A DNA stretch of 64,000 nucleotides from Mycobacterium shigaense (GTDB lineage: Bacteria; Actinomycetota; Actinomycetes; Mycobacteriales; Mycobacteriaceae), in NCBI RefSeq assembly GCF_002356315.1, contig NZ_AP018164.1, positions 248,001-312,000 of the forward strand, read 5' to 3'. This document shows, piece by piece, positions 1 to 10,440 of the stretch. The notes beneath the pieces were generated by a model. That model searched no databases and was not told where the DNA came from. It worked only from the letters and a program-made list of their open reading frames with translations. A program made the position numbers and the translations under genes. How positions within the stretch are numbered: position 1 is the stretch's first letter; the number at the start of each line of letters is the position of its first letter.

Positions 1-1
1 G

Positions 2-541
2 CCGTCGGCGACGGTCTTTCTGGTGCTGCTCTGCAACGACCGCGCCATCCTGGGACCGTGGGTAAACACGTTGCGACAGAACATCGTTGCTTGGATAATC
101 GTGTGGTCTTTGGTGCTGTTGTCGCTGGCGCTGACGGCTACGACGCTCTTCAGCAACCTGTCCACCGCCGTCATCGAAGCAGGGTTCGCGGCTGGCGCCG
201 CACTCGGAATCGTCGGCGGCGCTGCCGCCATCGTGGCGGCTCGGCGCTACAACGACCGATGCGAGGCACGCGTCGTGGCAGCAGAACTCGGCGGAGGGCT
301 GAACCCCAAGGACGTCGATGAGATCGACGACGTCCCGTCGCTCACGCGTGCCGAACGCCGGGCGGTCCTCCGGCAGGACCGCAACACGTGGCAGACACCC
401 AACCTGGCGACCCTGGAACGGCCGACGATGTCGCCGATTCGCCGGGCGGGTCTGTTGACACTGCGTGGCTATCTGGTCCTGGCCGTCGTATTCGTCGTGA
501 TCAAGGTCGTCGAGGTTGCCTTAGCCGTGCACGCTGGATGA
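2..541 (+). CDS. NRAMP-family divalent metal transporter, C-terminal part
   Basis: The 5' end lies outside the window; the frame is open from base 2 to a TGA at 539-541, giving about 179 residues. Two hydrophobic helices (around residues 22-50 and 55-75) are followed by a polar loop rich in D/E/R and one last helix (about residues 150-172). The opening stretch with LLCNDRAILGPWVN is typical of the end of actinobacterial Mn/Fe NRAMP transporters, which take up divalent metal at the inner membrane. The last 21 bases overlap the 3' end of the convergent oxidoreductase gene. The family call rests on this C-terminal part only; the metal-binding helices are not visible. Confidence 0.65.
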   Translation, partial: PSATVFLVLLCNDRAILGPWVNTLRQNIVAWIIVWSLVLLSLALTATTLFSNLSTAVIEAGFAAGAALGIVGGAAAIVAARRYNDRCEARVVAAELGGGLNPKDVDEIDDVPSLTRAERRAVLRQDRNTWQTPNLATLERPTMSPIRRAGLLTLRGYLVLAVVFVVIKVVEVALAVHAG

Positions 542-1483
542 TCCTGACCCGTTGGGCAGCAGGACGATTTTGCCGTGCGTGTGCCGCTTTTCGAGCTCCT
601 CGAAGGCGTCGGCAACCCGGTCCAGCGGATAGGTCGCCGCGATGTCGAACTCGAGGGCACCGGAAGCGATCAGCTCGGCGATCTCGGCGAGCACTTCCCG
701 CGTCGACGCATCGGTGCTGCCCTCCGTCTTGGCGCCGACCTCGGCCGCCTTCGCGAACGAGATGATGGTGTCGATCCGCTGCGGTGCTACACCGAGGTCG
801 ACGGCCACCTGGATGTAGTCGGGGCCGAACAGGTCGATGAACGCATCGATTCCGTTCGGCGCGGCCGCCCGCAGCCGGTCGGCCAGCCCGTCCCCGTAGG
901 GGATCGGCGTGACGCTGCGCGCTCGCAGCCAGTCGGCGTTGCCCGGCCCGGCGATGCCCAGCACCCGCGCCTGGCGCAGGGTCAGCAGTTGCACTACCAG
1001 GCTGCCGACGCCGCCGGCGGCAGCCGACACGGCGACCGTCTCGCCGGGCCGGGGGTCGACCGCGCGGACGGCGGCGTAAGCCGTCGCGCCGACGACATAC
1101 AGCGAACCCGCCGCTGCCCAACTCAATTGGGCAGGTTTGCGGATCAATTGCTGCACCGGGACGACGGCGTGGGTGGCATGGCTGGACCGCTGGAAACTGA
1201 ACCCCAGCACCTCGTCGCCGACCGCGAAATCCCCGACCCCGGGTCCCACCGCCGTGACGACGCCGGCCAAGTCGCTGCCTTCGCCCGACGGGAACGTGGC
1301 GGGGAACAAATCGTGCAGCGCGCCCGAGCGGATGGCGGCCTCGCCGGGGTTGATCGCGGCGGCGCGCACCTCGACGACCACCTCGTCGGCTCCGGGGCGC
1401 GGCATGTCGATGTCGGCCACATACAACACGTTCCGATCGCCGTACCGGTCGAACCGCACCGCGCGTGCCGTTGCCGTGGCCAT
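521..1483 (-). CDS. NADP-dependent quinone-type oxidoreductase (MDR, zinc-free)
   Basis: A 320-residue medium-chain dehydrogenase/reductase. The N-terminal GroES-like half contains AAAINPGEAAIRSG and GVVTAVGPGVGDFAVGDEV; the Rossmann half has an AAAGGVGSLVVQL nucleotide-binding turn near residue 155. No structural zinc cysteine cluster is seen, which fits the quinone oxidoreductase branch reducing enones or quinones with NADPH. The start at 1483 was chosen because a GGGAGATC-like ribosome site precedes it and the protein then begins with the usual MATATARAVRF; an in-frame upstream extension looks like leader sequence. It converges on, and overlaps by 21 bases, the transporter gene. The substrate is unknown. 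Confidence 0.85.
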   Translation of the reverse strand: MATATARAVRFDRYGDRNVLYVADIDMPRPGADEVVVEVRAAAINPGEAAIRSGALHDLFPATFPSGEGSDLAGVVTAVGPGVGDFAVGDEVLGFSFQRSSHATHAVVPVQQLIRKPAQLSWAAAGSLYVVGATAYAAVRAVDPRPGETVAVSAAAGGVGSLVVQLLTLRQARVLGIAGPGNADWLRARSVTPIPYGDGLADRLRAAAPNGIDAFIDLFGPDYIQVAVDLGVAPQRIDTIISFAKAAEVGAKTEGSTDASTREVLAEIAELIASGALEFDIAATYPLDRVADAFEELEKRHTHGKIVLLPNGSGSSSVHG

Positions 1484-1576
1484 CTCGATCTCCCTATCCC
1501 TCGAATCCAACCCGTTGCCGGCTACACCGGGCGCGTATCTTCGTATCCGCTGGCCTTTTCCACGGAAGGAATGCCC

Positions 1577-2182
1577 ATGCACAGTGCCCAAAAACCCGTC
1601 GCCGGCCGGGCGGTCGTCGCCATTGTGATGGCTGCAGCGGCTGCCGCCGGCTGCGCCAACAGCGGCAAAGCCCCGTCGTCGACCCCCGCCCCGCTTCCCG
1701 GCCCGGGCGCGATGACCGGCCCGTCACCCGCACAGGCCACCGACTACAGCGGGTTGCTGATCAAGCCGAACGACCTGGGTGCGGATTTCGTCGCGGCGCA
1801 GCCGCCGGTGCTCAACCCGAACAACACCTCCGGTGTTTCGCAGTTCTTCATCAACGCCGACAAGAGCCGCCGGGTCGGCGACAGCATCCAGATCGTCGCC
1901 GATCCCGCCACGGCGGTGGTCGGCGTCGACAACACCAAGACGAACTATGGGGGCAAGGTCAGCGGCGCCTGGCAACCGGTCGACGTCGGCTCGAACGGGG
2001 TCATCATTTCGGGTGTGTCGCCGGATAATTCCCAATCGATGACGGTGTTGCTGTTCACCGAGGGCAGGGCGTTGGTCGACCTGGAATTCGATGGGGCTCC
2101 CGATGATCCGATCGACCCCGCCGTGGCGACGGATATCGGCCGCAAACAAGACGCCGCGATCAAGAGCGGATTGCACAGCTAG
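1577..2182 (+). CDS. Putative secreted lipoprotein
   Basis: A 201-residue protein with a short basic N-terminus, a hydrophobic Ala-rich signal segment and a lipobox ending AAGC, so it should be lipid-anchored outside the membrane after signal peptidase II cleavage. A Pro/Ser-rich linker follows, then a soluble domain of about 150 residues with no motif I can name. ATG 1577 is preferred over the in-frame ATG 1571 because GGAAGGA at 1564-1570 is correctly spaced only for the later one. It is divergent from the oxidoreductase and converges on the carboxylic acid reductase gene. The function is unknown. Confidence 0.75.
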   Translation: MHSAQKPVAGRAVVAIVMAAAAAAGCANSGKAPSSTPAPLPGPGAMTGPSPAQATDYSGLLIKPNDLGADFVAAQPPVLNPNNTSGVSQFFINADKSRRVGDSIQIVADPATAVVGVDNTKTNYGGKVSGAWQPVDVGSNGVIISGVSPDNSQSMTVLLFTEGRALVDLEFDGAPDDPIDPAVATDIGRKQDAAIKSGLHS

Positions 2183-2191
2183 CCTGGGAGT

Positions 2192-5100
2192 TCAGATCAG
2201 GCCCAGCAGCCGCAGATCCGCGACGTACTTGTCGATCAATGCCGCCGAGAGGTTTGGAATATCTTTGTCCGCACCAATTTTGGCTTCCCGCACCGCCGCC
2301 CGGAACGCATCCGTGGGAGCCGGCGCGCCACGCAGCGGTCGCTCCGGCCTGCGGTAGGCGTTGAGCAAGGGCAGCACCGACAGCTGACGCTGCTTCTCCG
2401 GTAGGGCCCGTAGCGCGGTCTCGAAGCGCGCGAGCCATTCGTCATGGTCGTCGATACGCCGGATGTCGTGACCGGCCTCGATCAGCCAATCCACGAACAC
2501 ATCCAGTGAGATGCCGTCGTCGTGCGGATTCATCACGTCGAATGACCGGTAGCTCGCCGTCGTCTCGACGCAGGTGGCCGTCTGCTCGCCGAGTGTGGTG
2601 ACCGATTCGGCGACGAACTCCGCTGGCAGACCGTCGAAATGCGCGATCGCGCGGTGGCCCTGGGCGTCGGTCTGGTAGAACGAGAACGGCGCGATGCCCG
2701 TCGCCAGCAGGCTGATGATCAAGCGGGTGAACATGTCCGGCACGTTCAACTGCCCCGCGTAGCGGCTGTGGGCAAGGATCAGGTCGGACCTGAACACCGC
2801 GACCGGCAGGCCGCACAGGTCGTTCGCCTCGCGCAGCAGCACCTCGCCGGCCCACTTGCTGTTGCCGTACCCGTTGGCATAACTGTCGTCGATGGGCCGG
2901 ACCGGGCTGATCGCGCGGATGTCGCCGTCCTCGGTGAACCTGGCCGGATCGACCGACATGGCCACCGAGACCGTCGACAAGTAGGTGATCGGCTTGATGC
3001 GCGTGGTGATGGCCAGCCGGATCAGCTCGGCGGTGCCGACGACGTTGGGGCCGAACAACTGGTCGTAGGGCAAGACGTGGTTGACCAGGGCCGCGGGATG
3101 GACGATGAGGTCCACCCGCTGCGCCAGTTTATCCCAGACTGCTTGATCCAGACCAAGATTCGGCTCACCGATATCGCCGACGATGATCTCCAGGTGTGCG
3201 GCAGCCAGATCGCGGAACTGCTCCAGTAGTTGCGGATCCCCGCTGTCGAAGACGCCCTCGAGCCGGCGCGCGGCGGCGTCCGGGTCGGCGCCGCGCACGA
3301 TCGTGACGAGCTTGCCCCCGCTCTCGGCCAGCCGCTGCAGCCACTCGAGCGCCAAGAACCGCCCCAGATAGCCGTTGGCGCCGGTCAACAAAACCGTGTG
3401 TGGTGTGCCGGTCACCCGCGGCAGGTTGGGGGACTCGGCCAAGGTTTTGGCGTCGATGAACTTGTCCAGCGTCAGGTCGGCCGCGCGAACCTGTGTCGCG
3501 CCGCGCCCGTGCACGGTGGCGAAGGTGGGCCGCTTGGATCCCGAGCGGCGTTCAGCCTCAACGTAATCAGCGATCTGTCGCAGGCTCGACGCCGGGCTGA
3601 TGATCTGACCGACCGGCACCTCCACGTCGAAGAGGTCGTAGAGCAGGTTGGAGTAGGTCAGCGCAGACAACGAGTCCCCGCCGAGTTCGAGGAACTGCGC
3701 ATCCGGTTGCGGCGGACCGCCGGGCAGGCCCAGCAGCGATTGGGCGGCGCGCGTGAGCGTGTCGATCACCGGACGGTCGGCGGCGCCGTCGCGCAGCGCG
3801 CGCAGGTCGGCCGAGCGGCTGGCCGACAGCTCGGCGTAGCGTGCCTCGAGCTGCTCGCCGTAGTGCTCCTTGAGCTTGGGCCGCAACAGCTTTCCCACGC
3901 TCGACAGCAGCCCGTTTTCCTCGCTGAACGGCTCGTCCTCCACGAGGAAGTCGGCGGGTATCTCGTACGATTGCAGCTCAGCCTGATTGGCCGTCTGGCG
4001 CAGCGATTCGCTGAGCACCGCTCTGAGTGCATCGCCGGCGAACTTGTTCCGCGCCTCGTCGGTCGGGACCACGACGGCCAACAAGTAAGGGCGCTCGCTA
4101 TTGCCGTACAGGAAGATCTGCCGGACCAGGGCGGCGGTGGAGAACACGGCTTCCAGCCGCGCGACGGCGACGAATTCGCCCTGCGCCAGCTTCAACACGT
4201 TGTTGCGCCGGTCGACGTACTTGACGTGGTCGGGCCCGAGCTCGGCCATCACGTCGCCGGTGCGGTAGTAGCCGTCGTCGTCGAACGCGGCCGCGGTGAC
4301 GTCGGGGCGTTTGAAATACCCGGGGAAAGCCGTCTCCGACTTCACCAGCAGCTCGCCCCGCGGAAATGGCTTGTCGGTCAGGAAATAACCCAGCTCGGGA
4401 ACGTCGACCAATTTGTAGTCGATGACGGGCGGCCGTGCCATCACGCCGTCCCTGGCGACCATCAGCAGCTCGGTCAGGCCGTACCCGTCGAAGACATTGA
4501 CGTCCAGGCAAGCCTCGATGAAGTTCTTCATCTCGGCCGCCAGCGGCGCCGTGGTGGAGAAGCTCTTGACGATGCGGCCACCCAGAATATGCTCGCGCAG
4601 TTCGGTTTTGGCCTCGGCGTCGGCTTCCGCGGGATCGGCGCCCTCGAAGACGAGACGGTCGACCGCGCTCTGATAACGCTGGTAGAGCATCTCGGCAACC
4701 CGAGGCACCATGCCCAGGTCGGTGGGACGCACCAGGTTCCAGTCCTCGAACAGCGTGGACAGGTCGCTTTCCGGGACGAAATAGCTGGTCCCCCCGGACT
4801 GGAACGCCGTCGCCAGCGGAATGCGCCCGCCGACGTGATTCAGCGGCATGAAGTTCACGTTGAACACCGGGATGTCGGCGAAGTCGGGTTGCAGCTCGGC
4901 GGTCCACCACTTGGCGACCATTCGTTCGGTTTGCATGGCGCCCTTGGGCAATCCGGTGCTTCCCGAGGTGTAGAGGATCATGGCCAGCCGCTCATCGGTA
5001 TCGCCGGTAAACATCGGCTGGGCCGGCAGCGCCCGACCGCGTCGAACCAACTCGTCGAAAATCTCGATGGTCACCGCCATGCCGGCGTCGGCCAGCCGCG

Positions 5101-5767
5101 CCCGCGCCCGCGCCAGGCTTTCGCGTTGCTCGTCGACCTGCGGTTCGTAATCGAAGACCACCAGCCGCCGCAGCGAGGAGCTGCCCAGGGCCGCGTCGAC
5201 GGCCAAATCGAGATACCCTGCGCCCGAGGCAATTACCCGGGGCTCGACCTCGGCGATGATCGGCTGCAACCGCGATGCTGCGGCACTCTGCTGCAAGGGG
5301 ACCGCCACCAGGCCGAGGTAACCGCAGGCCAGGTCGAGGGTCAGATACTCCGGGCTGGCGAAACCGACGGTGGCGACGAAATCGCCCGGCGTCAGGGGAT
5401 CGGCCACGTCCTGCGCCCACGCCGCCGCCACCGCGCGGACGTTGGCCCACAGATCGCGGTAGGTGATGGTGTCGAACCGCGGCAGCAACCGCGCGGCGGT
5501 GCGGCCCGTCGCCGGATCGGTCACCAGCGAACGCGCCCGCCACCCCAGCGCCGGGCGATCGGCGTATCCCTGGACGAACATCTCGAGGATCTGCGGCAGC
5601 CGCAGACCGGGCCGGCGGGCCGCCTCTTGCAGGGAAAGGTCAGGTTTGGCGTTGCGGAACTGTTCGTCGTCTGCCTGCAACCGGCCGATTCGCTCGGCCG
5701 CCCTGGCCCGGGCCGTCGGGAACGTGTCGGGATTGGCGTCGTCGATGAGTTTCGCAACCTCAGTCAT
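2192..5767 (-). CDS. car: Carboxylic acid reductase (A-PCP-R)
   Basis: A 1191-residue three-domain enzyme that reduces carboxylic acids to aldehydes with ATP and NADPH. The adenylation domain (about 1-650) has the phosphate loop [13 protein letters not shown] near residue 265. The carrier domain has LGGDSLS with the phosphopantetheine serine at residue 699. The C-terminal reductase domain has the NADPH turn TGANGYLG near 793 and an SDR-type Y-x3-K (YGNSK) near 966. The length and order match mycobacterial CAR/FadD9-like enzymes, which need a phosphopantetheinyl transferase encoded elsewhere. The start at 5767 begins MTEVAKL; about 30 further upstream codons are open but unlike the family. It stands alone, with the lipoprotein gene converging on it. 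Confidence 0.95.
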   Translation of the reverse strand: MTEVAKLIDDANPDTFPTARARAAERIGRLQADDEQFRNAKPDLSLQEAARRPGLRLPQILEMFVQGYADRPALGWRARSLVTDPATGRTAARLLPRFDTITYRDLWANVRAVAAAWAQDVADPLTPGDFVATVGFASPEYLTLDLACGYLGLVAVPLQQSAAASRLQPIIAEVEPRVIASGAGYLDLAVDAALGSSSLRRLVVFDYEPQVDEQRESLARARARLADAGMAVTIEIFDELVRRGRALPAQPMFTGDTDERLAMILYTSGSTGLPKGAMQTERMVAKWWTAELQPDFADIPVFNVNFMPLNHVGGRIPLATAFQSGGTSYFVPESDLSTLFEDWNLVRPTDLGMVPRVAEMLYQRYQSAVDRLVFEGADPAEADAEAKTELREHILGGRIVKSFSTTAPLAAEMKNFIEACLDVNVFDGYGLTELLMVARDGVMARPPVIDYKLVDVPELGYFLTDKPFPRGELLVKSETAFPGYFKRPDVTAAAFDDDGYYRTGDVMAELGPDHVKYVDRRNNVLKLAQGEFVAVARLEAVFSTAALVRQIFLYGNSERPYLLAVVVPTDEARNKFAGDALRAVLSESLRQTANQAELQSYEIPADFLVEDEPFSEENGLLSSVGKLLRPKLKEHYGEQLEARYAELSASRSADLRALRDGAADRPVIDTLTRAAQSLLGLPGGPPQPDAQFLELGGDSLSALTYSNLLYDLFDVEVPVGQIISPASSLRQIADYVEAERRSGSKRPTFATVHGRGATQVRAADLTLDKFIDAKTLAESPNLPRVTGTPHTVLLTGANGYLGRFLALEWLQRLAESGGKLVTIVRGADPDAAARRLEGVFDSGDPQLLEQFRDLAAAHLEIIVGDIGEPNLGLDQAVWDKLAQRVDLIVHPAALVNHVLPYDQLFGPNVVGTAELIRLAITTRIKPITYLSTVSVAMSVDPARFTEDGDIRAISPVRPIDDSYANGYGNSKWAGEVLLREANDLCGLPVAVFRSDLILAHSRYAGQLNVPDMFTRLIISLLATGIAPFSFYQTDAQGHRAIAHFDGLPAEFVAESVTTLGEQTATCVETTASYRSFDVMNPHDDGISLDVFVDWLIEAGHDIRRIDDHDEWLARFETALRALPEKQRQLSVLPLLNAYRRPERPLRGAPAPTDAFRAAVREAKIGADKDIPNLSAALIDKYVADLRLLGLI

Positions 5768-5929
5768 GGCCGGCCTCTCGTTCGGGTGACTCCCTAAACG
5801 GAACTTGCCGTCTGCCCGGAGTCTTCCATCAGGCCGGTGTGACTGCCGCCACACACCTGTCGAGAGGCCGGGCCCGCGATGCGGGTTCGCATGTCAGGGC
5901 CGTTGAGAGCGCCGGCACAACAGCCGTTG

Positions 5930-6697
5930 TCAGGCCACGACCTCGATGGGATCGCCGACGTTGACCTGGTTGAAATACCAGGCGGCATTGTCCGGGCTCA
6001 GGTTGATGCACCCGTGACTGACGTTGGAGTGGCCCTGCGAGTCGACCGACCACGGCGCCGAATGCACGTAGACGCCGCTCCAGGTCACCCGGACCGCGTA
6101 TTGAGCGGTGATCTTGTATCCCTCGGGGGAGCTCAGCGGGATGCCGATGGTCCGCGAATCCATCACGACGCTGCGCTGCTTCTCCAGGGCGGTGAAGTTG
6201 CCGATCGGTGTCGGACGACTGGGTTTGCCCATCGATGCCGGCATGGTCCGCAGTACCTCGCCGTTGCGGCTGGCGGTGAAGGTGTGTCCGGAGATGCTGG
6301 CGACGCCGAGGAACTGGTCACCGACATCAAAGCCCGTCGTCAGCTCCTGCACGCCCACCGCGACGTGGCTGTGAGCGGGCCAGTAGTGATTCGGAATCCA
6401 CTGCACGACATTGTTCTCGGGCCACTCGAAATGGCCGGTCATGTTGCCGGGCGAGCTGACCCGGATGGTGCGTTCGGCCCCGGCGCGATCGGTCACCGGC
6501 GCGGTGAATGTCACGACGACGGGATGCGCGACGCCCACCACGGCACCATCCGCGGGCAAAACCGAGGCGACGGTGGGAGCCGATTGGGGTAGTGCGACCG
6601 AGGCGCCGCTGGGCGCGGGCGATGCTACGGTGGTTCCGGCGATGCCCAAGCCCGTGATCGCGGCCAGCACAGCCAGATAACGAACCCCTCGACGCAT
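5930..6697 (-). CDS. ldtA: L,D-transpeptidase LdtA (LdtMt1-like)
   Basis: A 255-residue exported L,D-transpeptidase that forms 3-3 cross-links in mycobacterial peptidoglycan. An N-terminal signal/anchor (residues 1-25) is followed by an Ig-like domain (about 35-125, with PANGAVVGVAHPVVVTF-type sequence) and a YkuD catalytic domain. The signature HSNVSHGCINLSP places the nucleophile Cys at residue 230, with the catalytic His just before it. The length and the Cys-to-end distance agree with M. tuberculosis Rv0116c. It lies upstream of, and divergent from, the cysteine hydrolase gene, as a single-gene unit. Confidence 0.95.
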   Translation of the reverse strand: MRRGVRYLAVLAAITGLGIAGTTVASPAPSGASVALPQSAPTVASVLPADGAVVGVAHPVVVTFTAPVTDRAGAERTIRVSSPGNMTGHFEWPENNVVQWIPNHYWPAHSHVAVGVQELTTGFDVGDQFLGVASISGHTFTASRNGEVLRTMPASMGKPSRPTPIGNFTALEKQRSVVMDSRTIGIPLSSPEGYKITAQYAVRVTWSGVYVHSAPWSVDSQGHSNVSHGCINLSPDNAAWYFNQVNVGDPIEVVA

Positions 6698-6731
6698 GGC
6701 GCCCGCCCTTCGGGATGGTGCGATTACTACG

Positions 6732-6741
6732 ACGATATCGT
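6732..6741. promoter_or_regulatory. 10-bp perfect palindrome in the ldtA / hydrolase divergent promoter
   Basis: ACGATATCGT is a perfect palindrome 35 bases upstream of the ldtA start, inside the 160-base divergent intergenic region. It is a candidate operator; no regulator is implied by the neighbours, and a 10-mer palindrome can occur by chance. Confidence 0.25.
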
Positions 6742-6859
6742 ACTGGCTGTCTCGGCATCAGGGGTTTTGGGCAAACGTGGGATTCCCGCTCGCGGTGACG
6801 ATTCGATCTCGGTTTGAGGTCGATCCCAGCACTGGCCGGTGGACAGGGAGCGGGTTGAG

Positions 6860-7513
6860 GTGACGCAAGGCGACCGGTATACCCGCCCGCTGGCGGAATC
6901 GGCGGCATTGCTGCTGATCGACGTGCAGCGCGATTTTCTGGACGCACCGGGCGGGCAGGCGGCGATGCCCGTCGCGGGCACGCATGCGGTGATCCCGGCA
7001 ATCGCGAAGCTGGCCACCGCGTTCCGGCGGCGGGGGCTGCCCATCGTCCACATCGTCCGGCTGCATCGACCGGACGGGTCGAACGTCGACCTGGTCCGGC
7101 GGCAGTCGATCGAGCAGGGGGCTCGCATCGCGCTGCCGGGCAGCCCGGGGTCACAGATCGCCGCCGAATTGCTACCCGCAGAAATCGAACTGGATTATGA
7201 GCTGCTGCTGTCCGGCGGCCTGCAACAAATCGGCCCAGCAGAGCACGTCTTGTACAAGTCGCGTTGGGGCGCCTTCTACGACACCGGACTTGAGCGACAC
7301 CTGCGTGAGAGTGGCAGCAGCACTCTGGTTTTCGCGGGCTGCAATTTTCCCAACTGTCCGCGGACGTCGATCTACGAGGCCTCCGAACGTGATTTCCGGG
7401 TCGTGCTGGTCTCGGATGCGGTGTCGGGGGTCTACGAGCGGGGAATCGGCGAATGTTCCGCCATCGGGGTGGCGGTCCTCGACACAGCGCGGACGCTGGA
7501 TTGGCTGGCCTGA
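6860..7513 (+). CDS. Isochorismatase-like cysteine hydrolase
   Basis: About 217 residues of the isochorismatase/nicotinamidase fold. AALLLIDVQRDFLD near the N-terminus carries the catalytic Asp. LYKSRWGAFYDTGL carries the conserved Lys-region and FAGCNFPNCPRTS carries the nucleophilic Cys. Members hydrolyse amides, ureas or vinyl ethers, and the substrate cannot be told here. GTG 6860 is chosen because GGGAG lies about 9 bases upstream; GTG 6839 is an alternative adding seven residues. It lies between ldtA and oxyS, where I recall no gene in M. tuberculosis, so it may be an insertion relative to that species. Confidence 0.8.
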   Translation: MTQGDRYTRPLAESAALLLIDVQRDFLDAPGGQAAMPVAGTHAVIPAIAKLATAFRRRGLPIVHIVRLHRPDGSNVDLVRRQSIEQGARIALPGSPGSQIAAELLPAEIELDYELLLSGGLQQIGPAEHVLYKSRWGAFYDTGLERHLRESGSSTLVFAGCNFPNCPRTSIYEASERDFRVVLVSDAVSGVYERGIGECSAIGVAVLDTARTLDWLA

Positions 7514-7566
7514 TGGCGGCACGCTAGCCTCAGCGAAATCGGTGCGGGCCAGACCGAGGAGGTGCG

Positions 7567-8499
7567 GTGCTCTTCCGACAATTGGAGTACTTTGTCGCGG
7601 TTGCCCAGGAGCGCCACTTCGCGCGAGCCGCGGAGAAGTGCTACGTGTCGCAACCCGCCCTGTCCGCCGCGATCGCCAAACTGGAACGCGAGCTGAACGT
7701 CACGCTGATCAACCGCGGCCACAGCTTCGAGGGTCTGACCCCCGAAGGCGATCGGTTGGTCGTGTGGGCCAAGCGGATCCTGGCCGAGCACGACGCGTTC
7801 AAGGCCGAGGTGGACGCGGTGCGTTCCGGAATCGCCGGAACCCTGCGGCTGGGCACCGTTCCCGCCGCGTCGACGACGGTGTCGCTGCTGCTGTGGGCAT
7901 TCTGCTCGGCGCACCCCCTGGCGAAGGTTCAGATCAGCTCCCGGCTGGCTTCCACCGAACTCCTTCGCCGCCTGCGCGAGTTCGAGCTGGACGCCGCGAT
8001 CGTGCACATTGCCCCGGACGACGCCGACGACGTCGAGATGACACCGCTTTACCAGGAGCGCTATGTGCTGCTGTCGTCGGCGGAGATGTTGCCCGCCGGC
8101 GGCTCGACGTTGACCTGGCCGGAAGCCGCGCAGCTGCCGCTGGCACTGCTCACGCCGGACATGCGCAACCGGCAGATCATCGACGAAGCCTTCGCCGCGC
8201 ACGCGATCACCATCGAGCCCCAGGTCCAAACCGACTCTGTGGCTTCGCTTTTCGCCCAGGTGGCCACGGGCAACTGGGCGTGCATCGTCCCGCATACCTG
8301 GCTGTGGGCGTCGCGGCCCAGGGCCGACATCCGCGCGGTCGAGATGGTCGATCCGGTTATCAAATCCGAAGTCGCGCTCGCGACCAGCCGCGTCGGGCCG
8401 GGATCGCCGATCGCCCGCGCGCTCATCGCATCCGCCCGGCAGCTGGCGCTGAACGAGTTCTTCGACGCCCAGCTGACCGACGTCACGCATCGGCGCTGA
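7567..8499 (+). CDS. oxyS: LysR-type regulator OxyS
   Basis: A 310-residue LysR-family regulator. The N-terminal winged helix-turn-helix (residues 3-60, LEYFVAVAQERHFARAAEKC..SQPALSAAIAKLE) is followed by a co-inducer-binding domain. The length and the order ldtA-oxyS-oxcA match M. tuberculosis Rv0117, reported as an oxidative-stress regulator. The start is a GTG with GAGGTG just upstream. The 3' end overlaps the convergent oxcA gene by 17 bases. Confidence 0.88.
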   Translation: MLFRQLEYFVAVAQERHFARAAEKCYVSQPALSAAIAKLERELNVTLINRGHSFEGLTPEGDRLVVWAKRILAEHDAFKAEVDAVRSGIAGTLRLGTVPAASTTVSLLLWAFCSAHPLAKVQISSRLASTELLRRLREFELDAAIVHIAPDDADDVEMTPLYQERYVLLSSAEMLPAGGSTLTWPEAAQLPLALLTPDMRNRQIIDEAFAAHAITIEPQVQTDSVASLFAQVATGNWACIVPHTWLWASRPRADIRAVEMVDPVIKSEVALATSRVGPGSPIARALIASARQLALNEFFDAQLTDVTHRR

Positions 8500-10192
8500 C
8501 CGCGGCGGGAGACGCGGTCGCCGCGCTGGCCGGGTTGAGGCCTGCCAGATGTCCGCTCTCCACGCCGGCCGCCGGGTCGAGCTCACAGTCGACGATCGAC
8601 GGCCCGCCCGAGGCGACCGCTTCGGCCAGCGCCGCGCGCAGCTCGGACGGCGTCGAGACGTGATATCCCTTGCCGCCGAACGCCTCTGCGATCAACTCGT
8701 GACGGGCCCGTGCGTTGAGCACGGTGGGTGCCGGGTCATCCCCGGTTGTCGCCTCGTCGCCGCGGTAGACACCGCCGTTGTTGAGGATGACGACGGTCAC
8801 CGGCAACTGGTAGCGGCAGATCGTCTCTATCTCCATGCCGGAGAAGCCGAAGGCGCTGTCACCCTCGATCGCGACGACCGGCCTGCCGGTCTCGACGGCG
8901 GCCGCGATGGCATAACCCATGCCGATACCCATGACGCCCCAGGTCCCGGTGTCGAGCCGGTGTCGCGGCAACTGCATTTCGATCACGTTGCGGGCCAAAT
9001 CGAGTGCGTTGGCTCCCTCGTTGACCACGTATATGTCCGGATTGTCCTGCAACACGGCATGAATAGCGCCGAGTGCGTTGTAAAACCGCATGGGGTAAGG
9101 GTCTTCGTCCAGCCGTTCGCGCATCTTGGCGTCGTTGCGTGCCCTGCGCTCGGCCAGCTCGTCGGTCCACTGCGCGGACACCGCGATCGGACGGGCGCCC
9201 AGGCCGTCGCAGAGCGCCGACAGCACCGACCCGATGTCGCCGACCAACGGCGCAAAGATCGGCTGGTTGCTGTCGAACTCCGTGGGCGCGATGTCGACTT
9301 GCACGAATTTCGCATCGGCGGACCACTGCGGTGACTCCCCGTGGCCGAGCAGCCAGTTCAGCCGGGCGCCGACCAGCAACACCGCGTCGGCGCGGGCGAT
9401 CGCCAGCGAGCGCGCCGCCGCGGCGGACTGCGGGTGGCAGTCCGGCAGCAGGCCCTTCGCCATCGACATCGGCAGATACGGAATCCCGGTGGACTCAACG
9501 AATTTCCGGATCACGCCGTCGGCCTGCGCGTAGGCTGCGCCCTTGCCGAGCACGATCAGCGGTCGCTGCGCGCCCGCGAGCACTTCGAGTGCCCGATCGA
9601 CCGCCTCGGGCGCCGGCAACTGTCGCGGAGCCGGGTCGACCACCCGCCAGACGGTGTCCGCCGCGGCGGACACATCCATGGCCTGGCCCAGTACGGCGCC
9701 GGGGATGTCGAGGTACACGCCCCCGGGACGTCCGGAGACCGCGGTGCGAATCGCGCGGGCGACGCCCCGGCCGATGTCCTCCACCCGGGTGATCCGGTAG
9801 GCCGCCTTCGCGAACGGCCGTGCGGCCTCCAGCTGATCGAGGTCCTGGTAGTCGCCGCGCTGCAAGTCGACCAGCGCGCGATTGCTCGATCCGGAAATCT
9901 GGATCATCGGGAAGCAGTTCGTGGTGGCGTTGGCCAGCGCGGGCAGGCCGTTGAGGAACCCGGGTCCGGAGGTCGTGAGGCAGATGCCGGGACGCTGGGT
10001 GAGAAACCCGGCGGCCGCGGCCGCGTTGCCGGCGGAGGCCTCTTGCCGGAAACCGATGTAACGAAGTCCGGACGCCTGTGCGACGCGGGCCAGGTCGGTG
10101 ATCGGGATGCCGACGATCCCGTAGATGGTGTGGACGCCGTTGGCCTTCAAGGCATCCACCACCAGGTGAAAACCATCGGTCAGTGTGGTCAT
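8483..10192 (-). CDS. oxcA: Oxalyl-CoA decarboxylase-like ThDP enzyme
   Basis: A 569-residue thiamine-diphosphate enzyme with the three usual domains: an N-terminal pyrimidine-binding domain (YGIVGIPITDLARVAQ, GFRQEASAGNAAAAAGF with the catalytic Glu-type region), a central domain, and a C-terminal diphosphate-binding domain (EGDSAFGFSGMEIETICRYQL, then ILNNGG). These motifs and the OxyS neighbour fit Rv0118c/OxcA, which converts oxalyl-CoA to formyl-CoA and CO2. The ATG at 10192 starts the conserved MTTLTDGFHLVVDALKANG. The gene is divergent from fadD7, and the pair suggests joint handling of small acyl-CoAs. Confidence 0.9.
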   Translation of the reverse strand: MTTLTDGFHLVVDALKANGVHTIYGIVGIPITDLARVAQASGLRYIGFRQEASAGNAAAAAGFLTQRPGICLTTSGPGFLNGLPALANATTNCFPMIQISGSSNRALVDLQRGDYQDLDQLEAARPFAKAAYRITRVEDIGRGVARAIRTAVSGRPGGVYLDIPGAVLGQAMDVSAAADTVWRVVDPAPRQLPAPEAVDRALEVLAGAQRPLIVLGKGAAYAQADGVIRKFVESTGIPYLPMSMAKGLLPDCHPQSAAAARSLAIARADAVLLVGARLNWLLGHGESPQWSADAKFVQVDIAPTEFDSNQPIFAPLVGDIGSVLSALCDGLGARPIAVSAQWTDELAERRARNDAKMRERLDEDPYPMRFYNALGAIHAVLQDNPDIYVVNEGANALDLARNVIEMQLPRHRLDTGTWGVMGIGMGYAIAAAVETGRPVVAIEGDSAFGFSGMEIETICRYQLPVTVVILNNGGVYRGDEATTGDDPAPTVLNARARHELIAEAFGGKGYHVSTPSELRAALAEAVASGGPSIVDCELDPAAGVESGHLAGLNPASAATASPAAVSADA

Positions 10193-10440
10193 GTGCCGAC
10201 TCCTCGTGTGTCTGTGCCTGTCACCCGTCACTGTGGCCCGGGTGTCCCGCCGGTGTCCAAGACCGAACCGCTATGCACCGATCCACGCTGATTATCGACC
10301 ACCGGCGGCCGCGGGGAGCCGACTCGATAGCTGCCGATTATCGATCGTGAGCTGAACAGTATTGGACGAATAGGGAGGTTTCTCGGCATCGTGCAACCAG
10401 GTACTGGTACACATTCGAGCAAAGCGGAAGGACCACGGCG
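10193..10440. promoter_or_regulatory. oxcA / fadD7 divergent intergenic region
   Basis: These 248 bases separate divergent oxcA and fadD7 and must hold both promoters. A GGTACTGGTACACATTC segment near 10398 is the most repeat-like part (GGTAC twice, 6 bases apart). A GGAAGGA ribosome site lies just before fadD7. I see no RNA gene here. Confidence 0.4.

Noticed and set aside
3230..5797. An 855-codon plus-strand open frame
   Set aside because: It lies wholly opposite the carboxylic acid reductase gene, is rich in Arg, Gln and Val, and has no recognisable domain; long antisense frames are normal in GC-rich DNA.
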